From: Planctomycetes bacterium GWC2_45_44
GTDB lineage: Bacteria; Planctomycetota; Phycisphaerae; Sedimentisphaerales; UBA12454
Reading direction: 5' to 3'
Assembly: GCA_001824555.1 (NCBI GenBank)
Contig: MHXU01000085.1
Coordinates: forward strand, 1-33,822
Length of the DNA: 33,822 nucleotides
Below the pieces are notes generated by a model, which had not been told where the DNA came from, searched no databases, and saw only the letters and a list, made by a program, of their open reading frames with translations. Numbering within the stretch: the first letter of the stretch is position 1; each line of letters starts with the position of its first letter. This document shows positions 1 through 7,900 of this stretch, piece by piece. The position numbers and the translations under genes were made by a program.

Positions 1-116
1 AGATGTCCTACAAAAAGTCCCCAGTGATAATCGCTGGAATTAAACAGGGTTTCCATCGTCTTATAATCCCTATCCGATGTATCAATCCAATATTTTATTA
101 TATTTTTTTTGCTCAT
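1..116 (-). CDS. HEPN domain protein, N-terminal fragment (runs off the window edge)
   Basis: Reading the minus strand from an ATG at 116-114 gives 38 codons without a stop before the window ends. The fragment starts MSKKNIIKYWIDTSDRDY and reaches LFNSSDYHWGLFVGH. This matches the start of PF05168-type HEPN proteins: a short basic start, a W/D-rich first helix, then an aromatic-rich helix 2 like the GRFLYVAFMCQQ and GRFFYAVFMCHL segments of the two complete HEPN genes in this window. HEPN proteins of this class are usually partnered with minimal nucleotidyltransferases. A partner here would lie beyond the left edge and cannot be seen. The sequence upstream of the start (134-262) is nearly identical to the sequence upstream of the HEPN gene at 18654. 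The family call rests on only 38 residues. Confidence 0.6.
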   Translation of the reverse strand, partial: MSKKNIIKYWIDTSDRDYKTMETLFNSSDYHWGLFVGH

Positions 117-133
117 TCAGAACTTTCCTTTTG

Positions 134-262
134 ACGCTGTTTTTTACCACGAAGGCATCCGCCGTCGCCATCCTACTTCGCAAGGCTACTAAGGAACCGG
201 CTATGGCGGGACAAGCGAAGACGCAAAGAAACCGACAACTTACTGCTGATAGCTGAAAACTA
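134..262. repeat. 129-bp HEPN-upstream element, copy 1
   Basis: This stretch aligns without gaps to 18670-18798, and only about four positions differ by eye. It begins ACGCTGTTTTTT, continues as a CCACGAAG/CAAAGAAA repeat interrupted by a 61-bp GC-rich insert, and ends in 7-nt-phased repeats (CTGATAGCTGAAAACTA). It lies 17 bp upstream of the HEPN start at 116. Copy 2 lies 15 bp upstream of another HEPN start. It may be a shared promoter or leader, or the boundary of a transferred cassette. Confidence 0.8.
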
Positions 263-313
263 ATTCTAACTTCTTTTGACACAGATTTCGCGGATTAACG
301 CTGTTTTTTTTGT

Positions 314-390
314 TTCTAACTTCTAACTTCAGATTTCTAACTTCTTACACCTGACTGCTGATAGCTGAAAACTGATTACTGACCGCTATT
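314..390. repeat. 7-nt-phased degenerate repeat array
   Basis: Consecutive 7-mers can be read as TTCTAAC, TTCTAAC, TTCAGAT, TTCTAAC, TTCTTAC, then CTG-containing heptamers up to GACCGCTATT. The array ends on the stop codon of the acetyltransferase gene (389-391). It belongs to the family found in many spacers of this window. Confidence 0.75.
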
Positions 391-988
391 ATTCCCGTCT
401 CACTTCAGCAATGTAAATATTGCTGCTTACACCGTGGCTGTCAATTTGCATCTTAAAGTCAAACCCGCACTTTTTATATAATTTATTAGCAGCTTCATTA
501 TCAGCAGCCACTAACACCTTAACTTTATCAATACCGCGTTTTCGGCATTCTTCAAAGCCGGCATCAACAAGCTGTTGTGCAATTCCTTTGCCTCTGCCTT
601 CAGGGGCTACTGCTATTGAGAGCAATTCAGCATCCGGCAAATCCATTTCTTTCATTTTCTTAGGATACAATAGATTAGCCCATACCTTTTTAATATTTTG
701 TATGGACATCATTTTTCTTGCAAGGATAAAAGAAAATTTGAAACCTTTTTTAAAAGCCACATATTTATATAGCCTTGATAGATTGGTCGTAAACGCAACA
801 AAGCCAAGCACCTTATCATCTTCCACTGCAACGAAGCCGAAACTATTTTTATCTTCTGCAATAGCTTCGTACAACGCCGCTACAAACTCCTGCCCCAGGG
901 AACTTATAAATCCGGTTGGAATGCCCTGAATATGGAGAAGAGCTGCCTGAAATAAATAATGCTTATTTAGTAAAACTATTTTGTACAT
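389..988 (-). CDS. GNAT-family N-acetyltransferase
   Basis: This 199-aa protein carries the GNAT acetyl-CoA signature at about residues 124-138 (SIAVAPEGRGKGIA, the R/Q-x-x-G-x-G/A loop) and ends its fold with a typical N-E-A-A-x-x-L-Y-x-x-C-G-F segment. The start is an ATG at 988. The upstream glycosyltransferase stops 16 bp before it, so it is the last gene of the assembly operon. It follows genes for a 4,6-dehydratase, a nucleotidyltransferase and a PLP aminotransferase. A reasonable inference is that it acylates the amino group of a 4-amino-4,6-dideoxy sugar nucleotide, as LegH/PseH-type GNATs do. The family is firm; the substrate is inferred from context only. A 7-nt repeat array begins immediately after its stop codon. 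Confidence 0.88.
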   Translation of the reverse strand: MYKIVLLNKHYLFQAALLHIQGIPTGFISSLGQEFVAALYEAIAEDKNSFGFVAVEDDKVLGFVAFTTNLSRLYKYVAFKKGFKFSFILARKMMSIQNIKKVWANLLYPKKMKEMDLPDAELLSIAVAPEGRGKGIAQQLVDAGFEECRKRGIDKVKVLVAADNEAANKLYKKCGFDFKMQIDSHGVSSNIYIAEVRRE

Positions 989-1004
989 CTTGTTTTTAGT
1001 GTTT

Positions 1005-2213
1005 TTAGTTTTTTAGCAGATTCAAGTGGTGCGTTACCATAGCTTGTAAAAATTCTTTTCGGCCAAACATTTTAACAACTCTTTCTCTTCCATTTTTTGC
1101 AAATTCTTTTCGCAATTGTGAGTTATCCAAAAGTTTTTTCAATGCTGCATACAACGTCTGACTATTTTTAGGCTCTACTAAAAGTCCGGTCTGATTATTC
1201 ACAATTGTTTCTCGAGCTCCTACAATGTTTGTAGTAACAACCGCCACCCCCATCGCCTGTGCTTCGATTAAGGATTGAGGAAACCCTTCACGGTAACTTG
1301 GCAAACAAAAGATATCCAAAGCTGCATAACACGGCAGAAGTGTCTCCTGCCAACCCAATCGAAACACTCTATGATGATTGTTAATTACATCCATTGTGCC
1401 AGATGGCAGCCTGTCTTTCTGCTCTTCTCTTCCAACTACCAACAGATAAACATTCGGCCTTTCCTGAGAAATCCTTTGAAAAGCCGTCATCATTTCATTT
1501 ACACCTTTGTCTCCGGTTAGCCTGCAGAATAGCCCTATAACAATTCCATCTTTTGGTATGCCAAGCTTGCTCTTCAATTGTTCGCCAGATTGACTCCATT
1601 TTACAGGTTCAAATTCCTCTGTGTCAATAGCGCAAGCACTGCCATTATAAATCATTCCACATTTAGCACCTTTCGTAACGCCCTGCTGCTGGATATAGCT
1701 GATCATTTCACGAGAATCCGGCAATATCCGTGTACTAAAAAAGCAAATTACCTTTTCAAAAAATTTAAGGATGGCTCTTTTTACGCCATGTTGTCCCTCG
1801 TAATAAAGCCCCCACAGAAGATAAATACGTATTGGAACACGGGTATAAAAAGAGGCTATTGCCCCCAATAGCGCCGCCTTTGGTGTGCTATATTGAACGA
1901 TATCAAAATTATATTTTCTAAATATTCCAACGAGCTGCCATAAAAGTTTTATATCTTTTAACGGAGTAACCAGTCGAGTAAAATTAACTGGGATAAATTT
2001 CGTTTCCGGCGGCAGGAAATTCGACACTTCACTGTCTTCAGCACAAATTGCAAATGTTTCAAATCCCGCCCGATTAAACGCCTCAAACTGGCCTTCATAG
2101 AAGGCTTTCATAGAAACAGCAACTGTTGTTATAGCTACAAGTTTAAATTTTGGTGATTCCATCATAATAGACACACTACTGCCAACTGAAATCCTATTTA
2201 CACAAACAGTCAT
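1005..2213 (-). CDS. Glycosyltransferase family 4 protein
   Basis: A 402-aa GT-B retaining glycosyltransferase. The N-terminal half has the Rossmann-like acceptor domain with D-I-V-Q-Y-S-T-P-K at about 104-112. The C-terminal half has the GT4 donor site: GLFCRLTGDKG at about 227-237 and the E-x7-E motif EGFPQSLIE at 309-317. It would transfer a sugar from a nucleotide donor to the lipid-linked repeat unit on the cytoplasmic face of the membrane. The first ATG (2213) overlaps the aminotransferase gene by 20 nt. Two consecutive ATG codons at 2165 and 2162 (MMESPKFKL) would avoid the overlap and match the usual N-terminus better, but no strong ribosome-binding site separates the choices. Donor and linkage cannot be read from the sequence. 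Confidence 0.9.
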   Translation of the reverse strand: MTVCVNRISVGSSVSIMMESPKFKLVAITTVAVSMKAFYEGQFEAFNRAGFETFAICAEDSEVSNFLPPETKFIPVNFTRLVTPLKDIKLLWQLVGIFRKYNFDIVQYSTPKAALLGAIASFYTRVPIRIYLLWGLYYEGQHGVKRAILKFFEKVICFFSTRILPDSREMISYIQQQGVTKGAKCGMIYNGSACAIDTEEFEPVKWSQSGEQLKSKLGIPKDGIVIGLFCRLTGDKGVNEMMTAFQRISQERPNVYLLVVGREEQKDRLPSGTMDVINNHHRVFRLGWQETLLPCYAALDIFCLPSYREGFPQSLIEAQAMGVAVVTTNIVGARETIVNNQTGLLVEPKNSQTLYAALKKLLDNSQLRKEFAKNGRERVVKMFGRKEFLQAMVTHHLNLLKN

Positions 2214-3333
2214 TTAGAGAATTTACAACCGTCGCCACTTGTTCAAAACTCATATCAGGGTAAAGCGGCAGCGTTAAAACATTGCTGGAGATTTTTTCCG
2301 TCAAAGGCAATGTGTTCTCTCTTGTACCAAGAAAAGATTTCATATATGTAAATAGATGAGCCGCAGGATAATGAATGCTGGTTTGTATTCCTTTTTCTTT
2401 CATCATAGCAATCACAGAACTTCGGCTGACCTTAGAATCAAGCAATATGGGGAAAATATGATAGCTGCTCTTTCCCTCATTCGCCGCAAAAGGCACCGAA
2501 ACATTTGGAGTATTCGCAAGTCTTCTGCGGTATGCATCAACAAGCAATGCTCGTTTTTTGTTATTTTCGAATAATTTTGACAACTGAACCAGCCCTATTG
2601 CGGAACGAATTTCATCAATACGATAATTATATCCTGGAAGAACAACATCATAACTCGATGCATGCCCTTTGTGTCTTTGCCATGTTAGGGTAGTCATCCC
2701 GTGAGATCGCAGTAATCGAGCTTTTTCCGCCAACTGGTCATCATCTGTAACAAGCATTCCACCTTCGCCAGTGGTCATATTTTTATTTGAAAAAAAGCTG
2801 AAACAGCCAAATTTCCCAAAACTGCCCATGTGCTTACCCTGCCAATAAGTGCCTACTGAATGCGCACAGTCTTCTATGAGGTAAAGATTGTGCTTTCTGC
2901 AGAGAGAAACAATCTCGGTCATATTTGCAGGATAGCCTGCATAATGAACAACTGCCACCCCTACTGTTTTAGAGGTAATCAGCGGTTCGATGTTTTTGAC
3001 ACCAATACACCATTTGTCCAAACTTTCAACATCAGAAAAAACTGGTTTTGCGCCAGCCGCAAGTATAGTATTTACCGTTGCAATAAACGTAAGGCTCGGT
3101 GTAATTACTTCATCACCAGGTTTCACATTCATAGCAAGGTGAGACATATGCATTGCAGCAGTACAGTTAGATACTGCAATGGCGTATTTGCTTCCTGTTA
3201 ATTCTGCAAACTTTTCTTCGAAAAGCTGAGTTTTTGAACCCATGCTTAACCAACGAGACTTTATTACTTCTATAACAGCCTGCTCTTCGCGTTCGTCAAA
3301 AGAAATATCACTTAACGGAACTTTCCAATCCAT
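2194..3333 (-). CDS. DegT/DnrJ/EryC1/StrS-family sugar aminotransferase
   Basis: This 379-aa PLP-dependent aminotransferase carries the family landmarks. They are VSNCTAAMHM at about 54-63 (phosphate cup), GDEVITPSLTF at 73-83, IEDCAHSVG at 153-161 and the PLP lysine in FFSNKNMTTGEGG (K184). Such enzymes transaminate keto-sugar nucleotides, usually UDP- or GDP-4-keto-6-deoxyhexoses. Adjacent genes encode an NTP-sugar nucleotidyltransferase (22 bp upstream) and a LegB-like 4,6-dehydratase. Together these would form a 4-amino-4,6-dideoxy sugar, and the GNAT at 389-988 could acylate it. LegC-like or perosamine/bacillosamine-type activity is possible. The exact substrate is not determined. Confidence 0.92.
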   Translation of the reverse strand: MDWKVPLSDISFDEREEQAVIEVIKSRWLSMGSKTQLFEEKFAELTGSKYAIAVSNCTAAMHMSHLAMNVKPGDEVITPSLTFIATVNTILAAGAKPVFSDVESLDKWCIGVKNIEPLITSKTVGVAVVHYAGYPANMTEIVSLCRKHNLYLIEDCAHSVGTYWQGKHMGSFGKFGCFSFFSNKNMTTGEGGMLVTDDDQLAEKARLLRSHGMTTLTWQRHKGHASSYDVVLPGYNYRIDEIRSAIGLVQLSKLFENNKKRALLVDAYRRRLANTPNVSVPFAANEGKSSYHIFPILLDSKVSRSSVIAMMKEKGIQTSIHYPAAHLFTYMKSFLGTRENTLPLTEKISSNVLTLPLYPDMSFEQVATVVNSLNDCLCK

Positions 3334-3354
3334 AATAACATCCTTAACTAAACT

Positions 3355-4062
3355 TTAATCATTAAAAAATAACCGCTTATTTGACTCAAATTCATCTACA
3401 GCCTGCTGATAATCATCCGCTCGCCCAATATCGAGCCAGTAATCTTCGCTCTGATATCCATACACCTTTTCTTTTTTATTGAGCAAAATGTGTATAAGAT
3501 CTGGAAAATCGAGGTATTTGTCTTTTTTTACATATTGCATAACAGTTGGCGAAAAAACATAAACACCCATACTTACGGAATAATGATAAGTAGGCTTTTC
3601 AATATATTCAACAATATTGCTGGCATCATCATACTTTAAAACCCCCAAGTCGATTTTAACCTCTCTTTTGTGTACTGCAATAGTTGCCATAGCCGATTCA
3701 GCTTTATGTTTTTCGACAAGATTTTTGTAAGGCAGCGTAGTAAGAAGGTCGCCGTTCATAACAATAAAATCAGAATCTAAACCATCAATCAGGGATAGTG
3801 GCCCTGCGGTGCCAAGGGGCTTATCTTCCCTAGAATAAGTTATTTTTAACCCAAATTTTCTACCGTCACCAAAGAAAGCCTCTATAAGCTCTGCCAAATG
3901 TCCAACCGCTAGTACTATTTCTTCGATACCGTTATTCTTCAACTGTCTTAAAATAATTTCCAAAATCGGCATATCGCCAACCGGCACAAGAGGTTTAGGA
4001 AAAACTGTAGTATATGGTCTCAACCTTGTGCCTTTACCGCCAGCCAAAATCACTGCTTTCAT
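3355..4062 (-). CDS. Sugar-phosphate nucleotidyltransferase
   Basis: A 235-aa protein of the NTP_transferase fold. It opens with the pyrophosphorylase signature GGKGTRLRP at residues 8-16 and a following K23 (FPKPL), then NGDLL in the metal-binding region near 99-103 and EYIEKP for sugar binding. It activates a sugar-1-phosphate to an NDP-sugar. It has a single catalytic domain, with neither CBS repeats (as in PtmE) nor a left-handed helix domain. It lies between the 4,6-dehydratase and the aminotransferase, which suggests it supplies the nucleotide sugar for that branch. The nucleotide used (GTP, CTP or UTP) cannot be told from sequence alone. Confidence 0.9.
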   Translation of the reverse strand: MKAVILAGGKGTRLRPYTTVFPKPLVPVGDMPILEIILRQLKNNGIEEIVLAVGHLAELIEAFFGDGRKFGLKITYSREDKPLGTAGPLSLIDGLDSDFIVMNGDLLTTLPYKNLVEKHKAESAMATIAVHKREVKIDLGVLKYDDASNIVEYIEKPTYHYSVSMGVYVFSPTVMQYVKKDKYLDFPDLIHILLNKKEKVYGYQSEDYWLDIGRADDYQQAVDEFESNKRLFFND

Positions 4063-4081
4063 AATTACCTCTAAATTAATT

Positions 4082-5095
4082 TTATACCGAGTAAATTTCA
4101 GGCTTATACAAAGCCAGATTTTTTTTAATCCAATCTATTGTCTGCTGAAGACCGGCTTCCAGATCATACATTGGCCTCCAGCTGCAAACCTCACGGGCAA
4201 TTGTGTTATCGCTAATTAATCTCATCACTTCGCTTTTGACAGGGCGCACTCTTGAAGAATCCTGTCTGATTGGCATATTTTCTTTCTCCAGTATCTTCAA
4301 GATAGTCTTGACCATTGTCCCAATCGTATCGCCATGGCCTACCCCAAGATTAACAACCTGCCCTATAACTTTATCACAAAGCCCAACAGCAATAAACCCT
4401 TCTGCAGTATCCCTAACAAAAGTCATGTCGCGTACAGGATCGAGGGAACCCATAAAAATTTCTTTTTGCGTCAGAGCCTGAGTTATTACCGTAGGAATAA
4501 ACGCTCTTGCCGACTGTCTTGGGCCATAAGTATTGAACGGCCTGACAGTTACCACCGGCATGTCAAAAGATTTGTAATACGATTCAACCATTTTATCTGC
4601 TGCAATCTTGCTGGCAGAGTAAGGCGATTGTCCCTGCATAGGGTGTTTCTCGTCGATGGGGACATATTGTGCTGTACCATAGGTTTCACTTGTTGATGTG
4701 TGTATCAATCGAGGAGTTCTTTCGTCACGGCACGCTTGCAAAATATTGAGCGTACCCTGAACATTGACAGAAACGTAATCATTTGGCGCAACATAACTGT
4801 AAGGTATTCCTATCAAAGCGGCAAGATGAAAGACATAATCACAGCCATGAACAGCTTTTCTCGTAAAAAACGGATCGACGATATTGCCAGATACCACTTC
4901 AACATTTTTCATCACATCGCGAGGCAACTCGGAGATAAACCCCCAATCGCCGCGTGAATTGTATTTCACAAAAGCACGAACATGAGCGTTTTTCTCAAGC
5001 AGCGCCTCAACAAGATGCGAGCCTATAAATCCTCCGGCACCTGTAACCAATACTTTCTTACCATTTAGCACGACAATATCCTTTTTTGTTACCAT
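4082..5095 (-). CDS. NAD-dependent 4,6-dehydratase, LegB-like extended SDR
   Basis: This 337-aa extended short-chain dehydrogenase has the NAD site GAGGFIG at 19-25, an HTSTSETYG active-site strand at about 132-140, and YSASK (Y159, K163). The stretch HLAALIGIPYSYVAPNDYV is typical of the LegB/GDP-mannose-4,6-dehydratase-like group. The role would be dehydration of an NDP-hexosamine or NDP-hexose to its 4-keto-6-deoxy form. It starts 7 bp after the preceding gene and is followed by the nucleotidyltransferase and aminotransferase. LegB proper acts in legionaminic acid synthesis. No NeuB/LegI-like sialic acid synthase or CMP transferase is present here, so the product may simply be an amino-dideoxyhexose. 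Confidence 0.88.
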   Translation of the reverse strand: MVTKKDIVVLNGKKVLVTGAGGFIGSHLVEALLEKNAHVRAFVKYNSRGDWGFISELPRDVMKNVEVVSGNIVDPFFTRKAVHGCDYVFHLAALIGIPYSYVAPNDYVSVNVQGTLNILQACRDERTPRLIHTSTSETYGTAQYVPIDEKHPMQGQSPYSASKIAADKMVESYYKSFDMPVVTVRPFNTYGPRQSARAFIPTVITQALTQKEIFMGSLDPVRDMTFVRDTAEGFIAVGLCDKVIGQVVNLGVGHGDTIGTMVKTILKILEKENMPIRQDSSRVRPVKSEVMRLISDNTIAREVCSWRPMYDLEAGLQQTIDWIKKNLALYKPEIYSV

Positions 5096-5102
5096 TATAA
5101 AT

Positions 5103-6392
5103 TTAGTTTAGTTTGTTCCCGCTGCAAACTTCATCAAAAACCAATGCCAATCGTTTTACCAATCCATAACAATTGAATTTTTCAAGTATTTCTTTTCCAT
5201 GTGTTACAACCTTTCCACTTTCCCATTGTTTGTACAGTAAAAGCAATTGCTGAGTTGTCCCTTCCACATCTTCGGCATCTGCAATTGCGCTATTATTCAA
5301 TTCTTTCATTATCTGTGCTGTAACACTGTCCAATCCGAGTAGCCCAAGAATAGGTTTTTCAGTCATAATATATTCGAAAATTTTCCCAGGTATGGTTACA
5401 TTCTGATAATCACATTTGTCGCAAATCAGAAGTAATAAATCTGAATTTGCATATAGATGCAGAACTTTTTCACGCGGCATCATCGCAAAGGTCTCAACAA
5501 CATTATCAAGTTGATACTGCGATATTACCGATGGCATCAGGTTGCTAACAAAAACTACTTTTAATTTATTGGCAGGAACAAGTCCTCTGTCAATAAGATT
5601 TTTTACCGCTTTGAGCAATGTATCAGGCTTGCGATGTCGATAAAAAGCTCCGGCATAAATCATTGTAAAACGGTCATTGGGGGTTGTCGGCAGAGCATCG
5701 AAACTTTCCTTATCTTTTGGATCATAACCACTTGGTATAACCTCAATCAGTTCGCTTTTGATTTTATGCCTATCCATAACCCAGTCTTTAATGCCCGGGC
5801 TTACGGCAATGATTTTAGAGGCTGAATGAACCACTTTCCTTTCGATCTTTCGTGCAATCTCTCTGTGCATTGCCGTGGGAGGACCGCCTTCGAAATCGTC
5901 ACTTATAATATCTCTAAATTCAAGAACAAAAGGCAATTTCAGACGATTGGCGATATTCATACCTATCCATCCTGCCGTTAACGGAGGAGATGTACTGAAA
6001 ACACACTTCCATTTGTGCTGATGCGAGGATTTGATTGCCAATTGCTGAGCAGGCAATTTCCAAAGCACCTGACGCTCCGGAATAAGCGCCCATTTTGCAA
6101 ACGTACGCTTTAGTTTTGTGCAAAATGATTCTTTGTCCGTCCCTGTTCCACGAGGCAAACACCGGACTTTGCCTTCATTTATTACACTGCTGGCCCTAAG
6201 AACTTTTATTCCCATTTGGGCGTATTTTTTGTCCACCTCTTCGCTATTTTCTGCCGTTGCAACTAATAAGGTGGGTTGCCAGCCATACTTAAGCAACGCC
6301 TGACTGTTTTGCTCCGTTCTGGCAACTCCAGCACCTATAAAAGGAGGAAAATTGTATGCAACATACAGCAGTTCTTTGTTTAGTGAGTCCAC
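5103..6392 (-). CDS. Glycosyltransferase (GT4-like, WbuB-type)
   Basis: A 429-aa GT-B glycosyltransferase. The N-terminus has the flexible loop YNFPPFIGAGVART near 13-26, followed by FEFRDI-like and STSPPLTAGWIG segments. The C-terminal half has IYAGAFYRHRKPDTLLKA and the donor-binding TIPGKIFEYIMTEKPILG near 350-370. This resembles WbuB-like enzymes that use amino-deoxysugar donors, which would fit the neighbouring dehydratase and aminotransferase genes. It sits between the esterase (34 bp upstream) and the 4,6-dehydratase (7 bp downstream) in one operon-like run. Donor specificity is inferred, not seen. Confidence 0.85.
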   Translation of the reverse strand: MDSLNKELLYVAYNFPPFIGAGVARTEQNSQALLKYGWQPTLLVATAENSEEVDKKYAQMGIKVLRASSVINEGKVRCLPRGTGTDKESFCTKLKRTFAKWALIPERQVLWKLPAQQLAIKSSHQHKWKCVFSTSPPLTAGWIGMNIANRLKLPFVLEFRDIISDDFEGGPPTAMHREIARKIERKVVHSASKIIAVSPGIKDWVMDRHKIKSELIEVIPSGYDPKDKESFDALPTTPNDRFTMIYAGAFYRHRKPDTLLKAVKNLIDRGLVPANKLKVVFVSNLMPSVISQYQLDNVVETFAMMPREKVLHLYANSDLLLLICDKCDYQNVTIPGKIFEYIMTEKPILGLLGLDSVTAQIMKELNNSAIADAEDVEGTTQQLLLLYKQWESGKVVTHGKEILEKFNCYGLVKRLALVFDEVCSGNKLN

Positions 6393-6426
6393 AATTATTG
6401 TTTCTCGTAATTTCTCTGATATTAAC

Positions 6427-7263
6427 TTACATTTTCAAATATGCGTTTAGAAAACGCTTTCCCAACTCAATCTGCCCATTAGCGTCATAATGGACACCAC
6501 CTTCGATTCTGGTAAGTCCATCTGTTGGCACTATTGTAATAAACGGAAGTATTTTTGCTATATTTTTTTGTGCCTGGCGTATTATTTCCACATATTCAGC
6601 ATTATTATTAACAAGACCTATCATAAAAGGAAGTTGCGGCGCATTTAAATCCTGACGTAATTTTTTGATAAAAGATTCCAAGTTTTTTTCATATTCATTA
6701 GCAGAGACTCTATCCTTGCTGTCGCTTTCGCCCTGCATCCAAAGCACACCAAGAAATTCAACATCCCTATCATCTGTAGCTTTATGTATAGCTGCTAAAA
6801 GCTCTTTATACAAAGAACCATGTTTTTTATCGTCTTCTAAGTTTGCTTTCTTTCTATCCCATTCCGGTATCCACGAGTACATTGATGTGGCTGACGCTGC
6901 AAATTTCATTAGACCAATTTTATGCTCCGGCATAGCCCTGCCTGCTTCGTATCCAAATGAAATTTCCGGTCCGAAAGTACTGTTGCGGCATCTGAGAAAA
7001 TCCCGGATTGTTTTCTGAGGAGCTAAATTGTTCCACTTGTCATTTTGAAATAAAAAAATATTCTCGTTCAATATTTTATAATCATTTGGCAATAAATCTC
7101 CGTTAGCAGTGCCTTTCATATTAGATTGCCCAGCAAGAATAAAAATTTTCATATGGCCGTTGATAGGCTTTCCATTTTTCATAATAAACAACAGCACCAG
7201 AGCAACGATTACTGCTATCGACACAAATAAAAAAACATTTATATTCTTAAATTCATAACCCAA
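6427..7263 (-). CDS. Membrane-anchored SASA/CE6-type carbohydrate esterase
   Basis: A 278-aa protein with one N-terminal transmembrane helix (about residues 9-28) and an SGNH-hydrolase-like domain of the sialate O-acetylesterase type (PF03629). It has the nucleophile block FILAGQSNM (S47), PEISFGYEAGRAM, LGVLWMQGESDS, and a C-terminal GGVHYDANGQ with H258. These enzymes remove O-acetyl groups from carbohydrates. With one helix and a short cytoplasmic tail, the domain should face the periplasm and trim acetyl groups on the nascent polymer, opposing the acetyltransferase encoded next door. The residue three before the catalytic His, commonly Asp, is Gly here, with a Glu one step earlier. Confidence 0.82.
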   Translation of the reverse strand: MGYEFKNINVFLFVSIAVIVALVLLFIMKNGKPINGHMKIFILAGQSNMKGTANGDLLPNDYKILNENIFLFQNDKWNNLAPQKTIRDFLRCRNSTFGPEISFGYEAGRAMPEHKIGLMKFAASATSMYSWIPEWDRKKANLEDDKKHGSLYKELLAAIHKATDDRDVEFLGVLWMQGESDSKDRVSANEYEKNLESFIKKLRQDLNAPQLPFMIGLVNNNAEYVEIIRQAQKNIAKILPFITIVPTDGLTRIEGGVHYDANGQIELGKRFLNAYLKM

Positions 7264-7290
7264 AATTTATCTTCACCAACTTAAGAGAGT

Positions 7291-7881
7291 TTAAACTTTA
7301 TCATTCTTTCGATTAGCGTACAGGATTTCATTGTATTTTATGAATCCCTGCTTTCTGAGCTTTAAATACAACTTATCTTCTGACTTTAATTTTTCATAAA
7401 TCTGACTATTACGCTGGCCGATAACCTTTGCCGGGTTGCCGCCGACAATTGCCAATGCAGGAACATTCTTAGTTACTACTGCTCCGGCACCTACAACAGC
7501 ACCTTCACCGATTGTAACTCCCGGCACAATAATTACACCGACTCCAATCCAAACGCATTTTTCTATTTTTACCGGTTTTAACAGCATGGTACCATCATAC
7601 GGTAAAGCCGAATCGCTGAGATAATTATGGTTACAGGTATAGATAGTAACTCTGGGACCAATTACAACGCCATCTTCAATTGTCAGGCCGCCCTGGGCAT
7701 GTATTAAGGCTTCGGAACATATATGGATATCGTTGCCGAGCTTTACGCGTTCAGGATAACTGCATTGCATATAAGCATCAATGCTCACATTTTCCCCGCA
7801 GCTTACAAACTTCCTTCTTGGGGTTTCAATCGCCCAACGGTGCATCCTTACAATCAACCCTTTTAAAATCTTGCCTAACAT
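7291..7881 (-). CDS. Left-handed beta-helix acyltransferase (NodL/LacA/maltose O-acetyltransferase type)
   Basis: This 196-aa protein consists mainly of hexapeptide repeats, including GLTIEDGVVIGPRVTIYTCNH (about 70-90) and VWIGVGVIIVPGVTIGEGAVVGAGAVVTKNV (about 109-139), ending in the diagnostic GNPAKVIG. The NHN turn at about 88-90 provides the likely catalytic histidine of O-acetyltransferases. It would act as a trimer and acetylate a hydroxyl of a glycan precursor with acetyl-CoA. It lies 19 bp after the flippase gene and upstream of a carbohydrate esterase, consistent with acetyl decoration of the polysaccharide. It does not look like the WbpD subtype, which has a different N-terminal pattern. 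Confidence 0.9.
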   Translation of the reverse strand: MLGKILKGLIVRMHRWAIETPRRKFVSCGENVSIDAYMQCSYPERVKLGNDIHICSEALIHAQGGLTIEDGVVIGPRVTIYTCNHNYLSDSALPYDGTMLLKPVKIEKCVWIGVGVIIVPGVTIGEGAVVGAGAVVTKNVPALAIVGGNPAKVIGQRNSQIYEKLKSEDKLYLKLRKQGFIKYNEILYANRKNDKV

Positions 7882-7900
7882 AATTATTCTTTGACAACTT

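Noticed and set aside
82-282. Minus-strand open frame of 66 codons
   Set aside because: It runs through the 129-bp repeat and overlaps the better-supported HEPN start at 116 in another frame; no family resemblance.
420-929. 169-codon plus-strand open frame
   Set aside because: Lies fully antisense to the GNAT gene, which has clear motifs; low-complexity Ser/Ala-rich translation.
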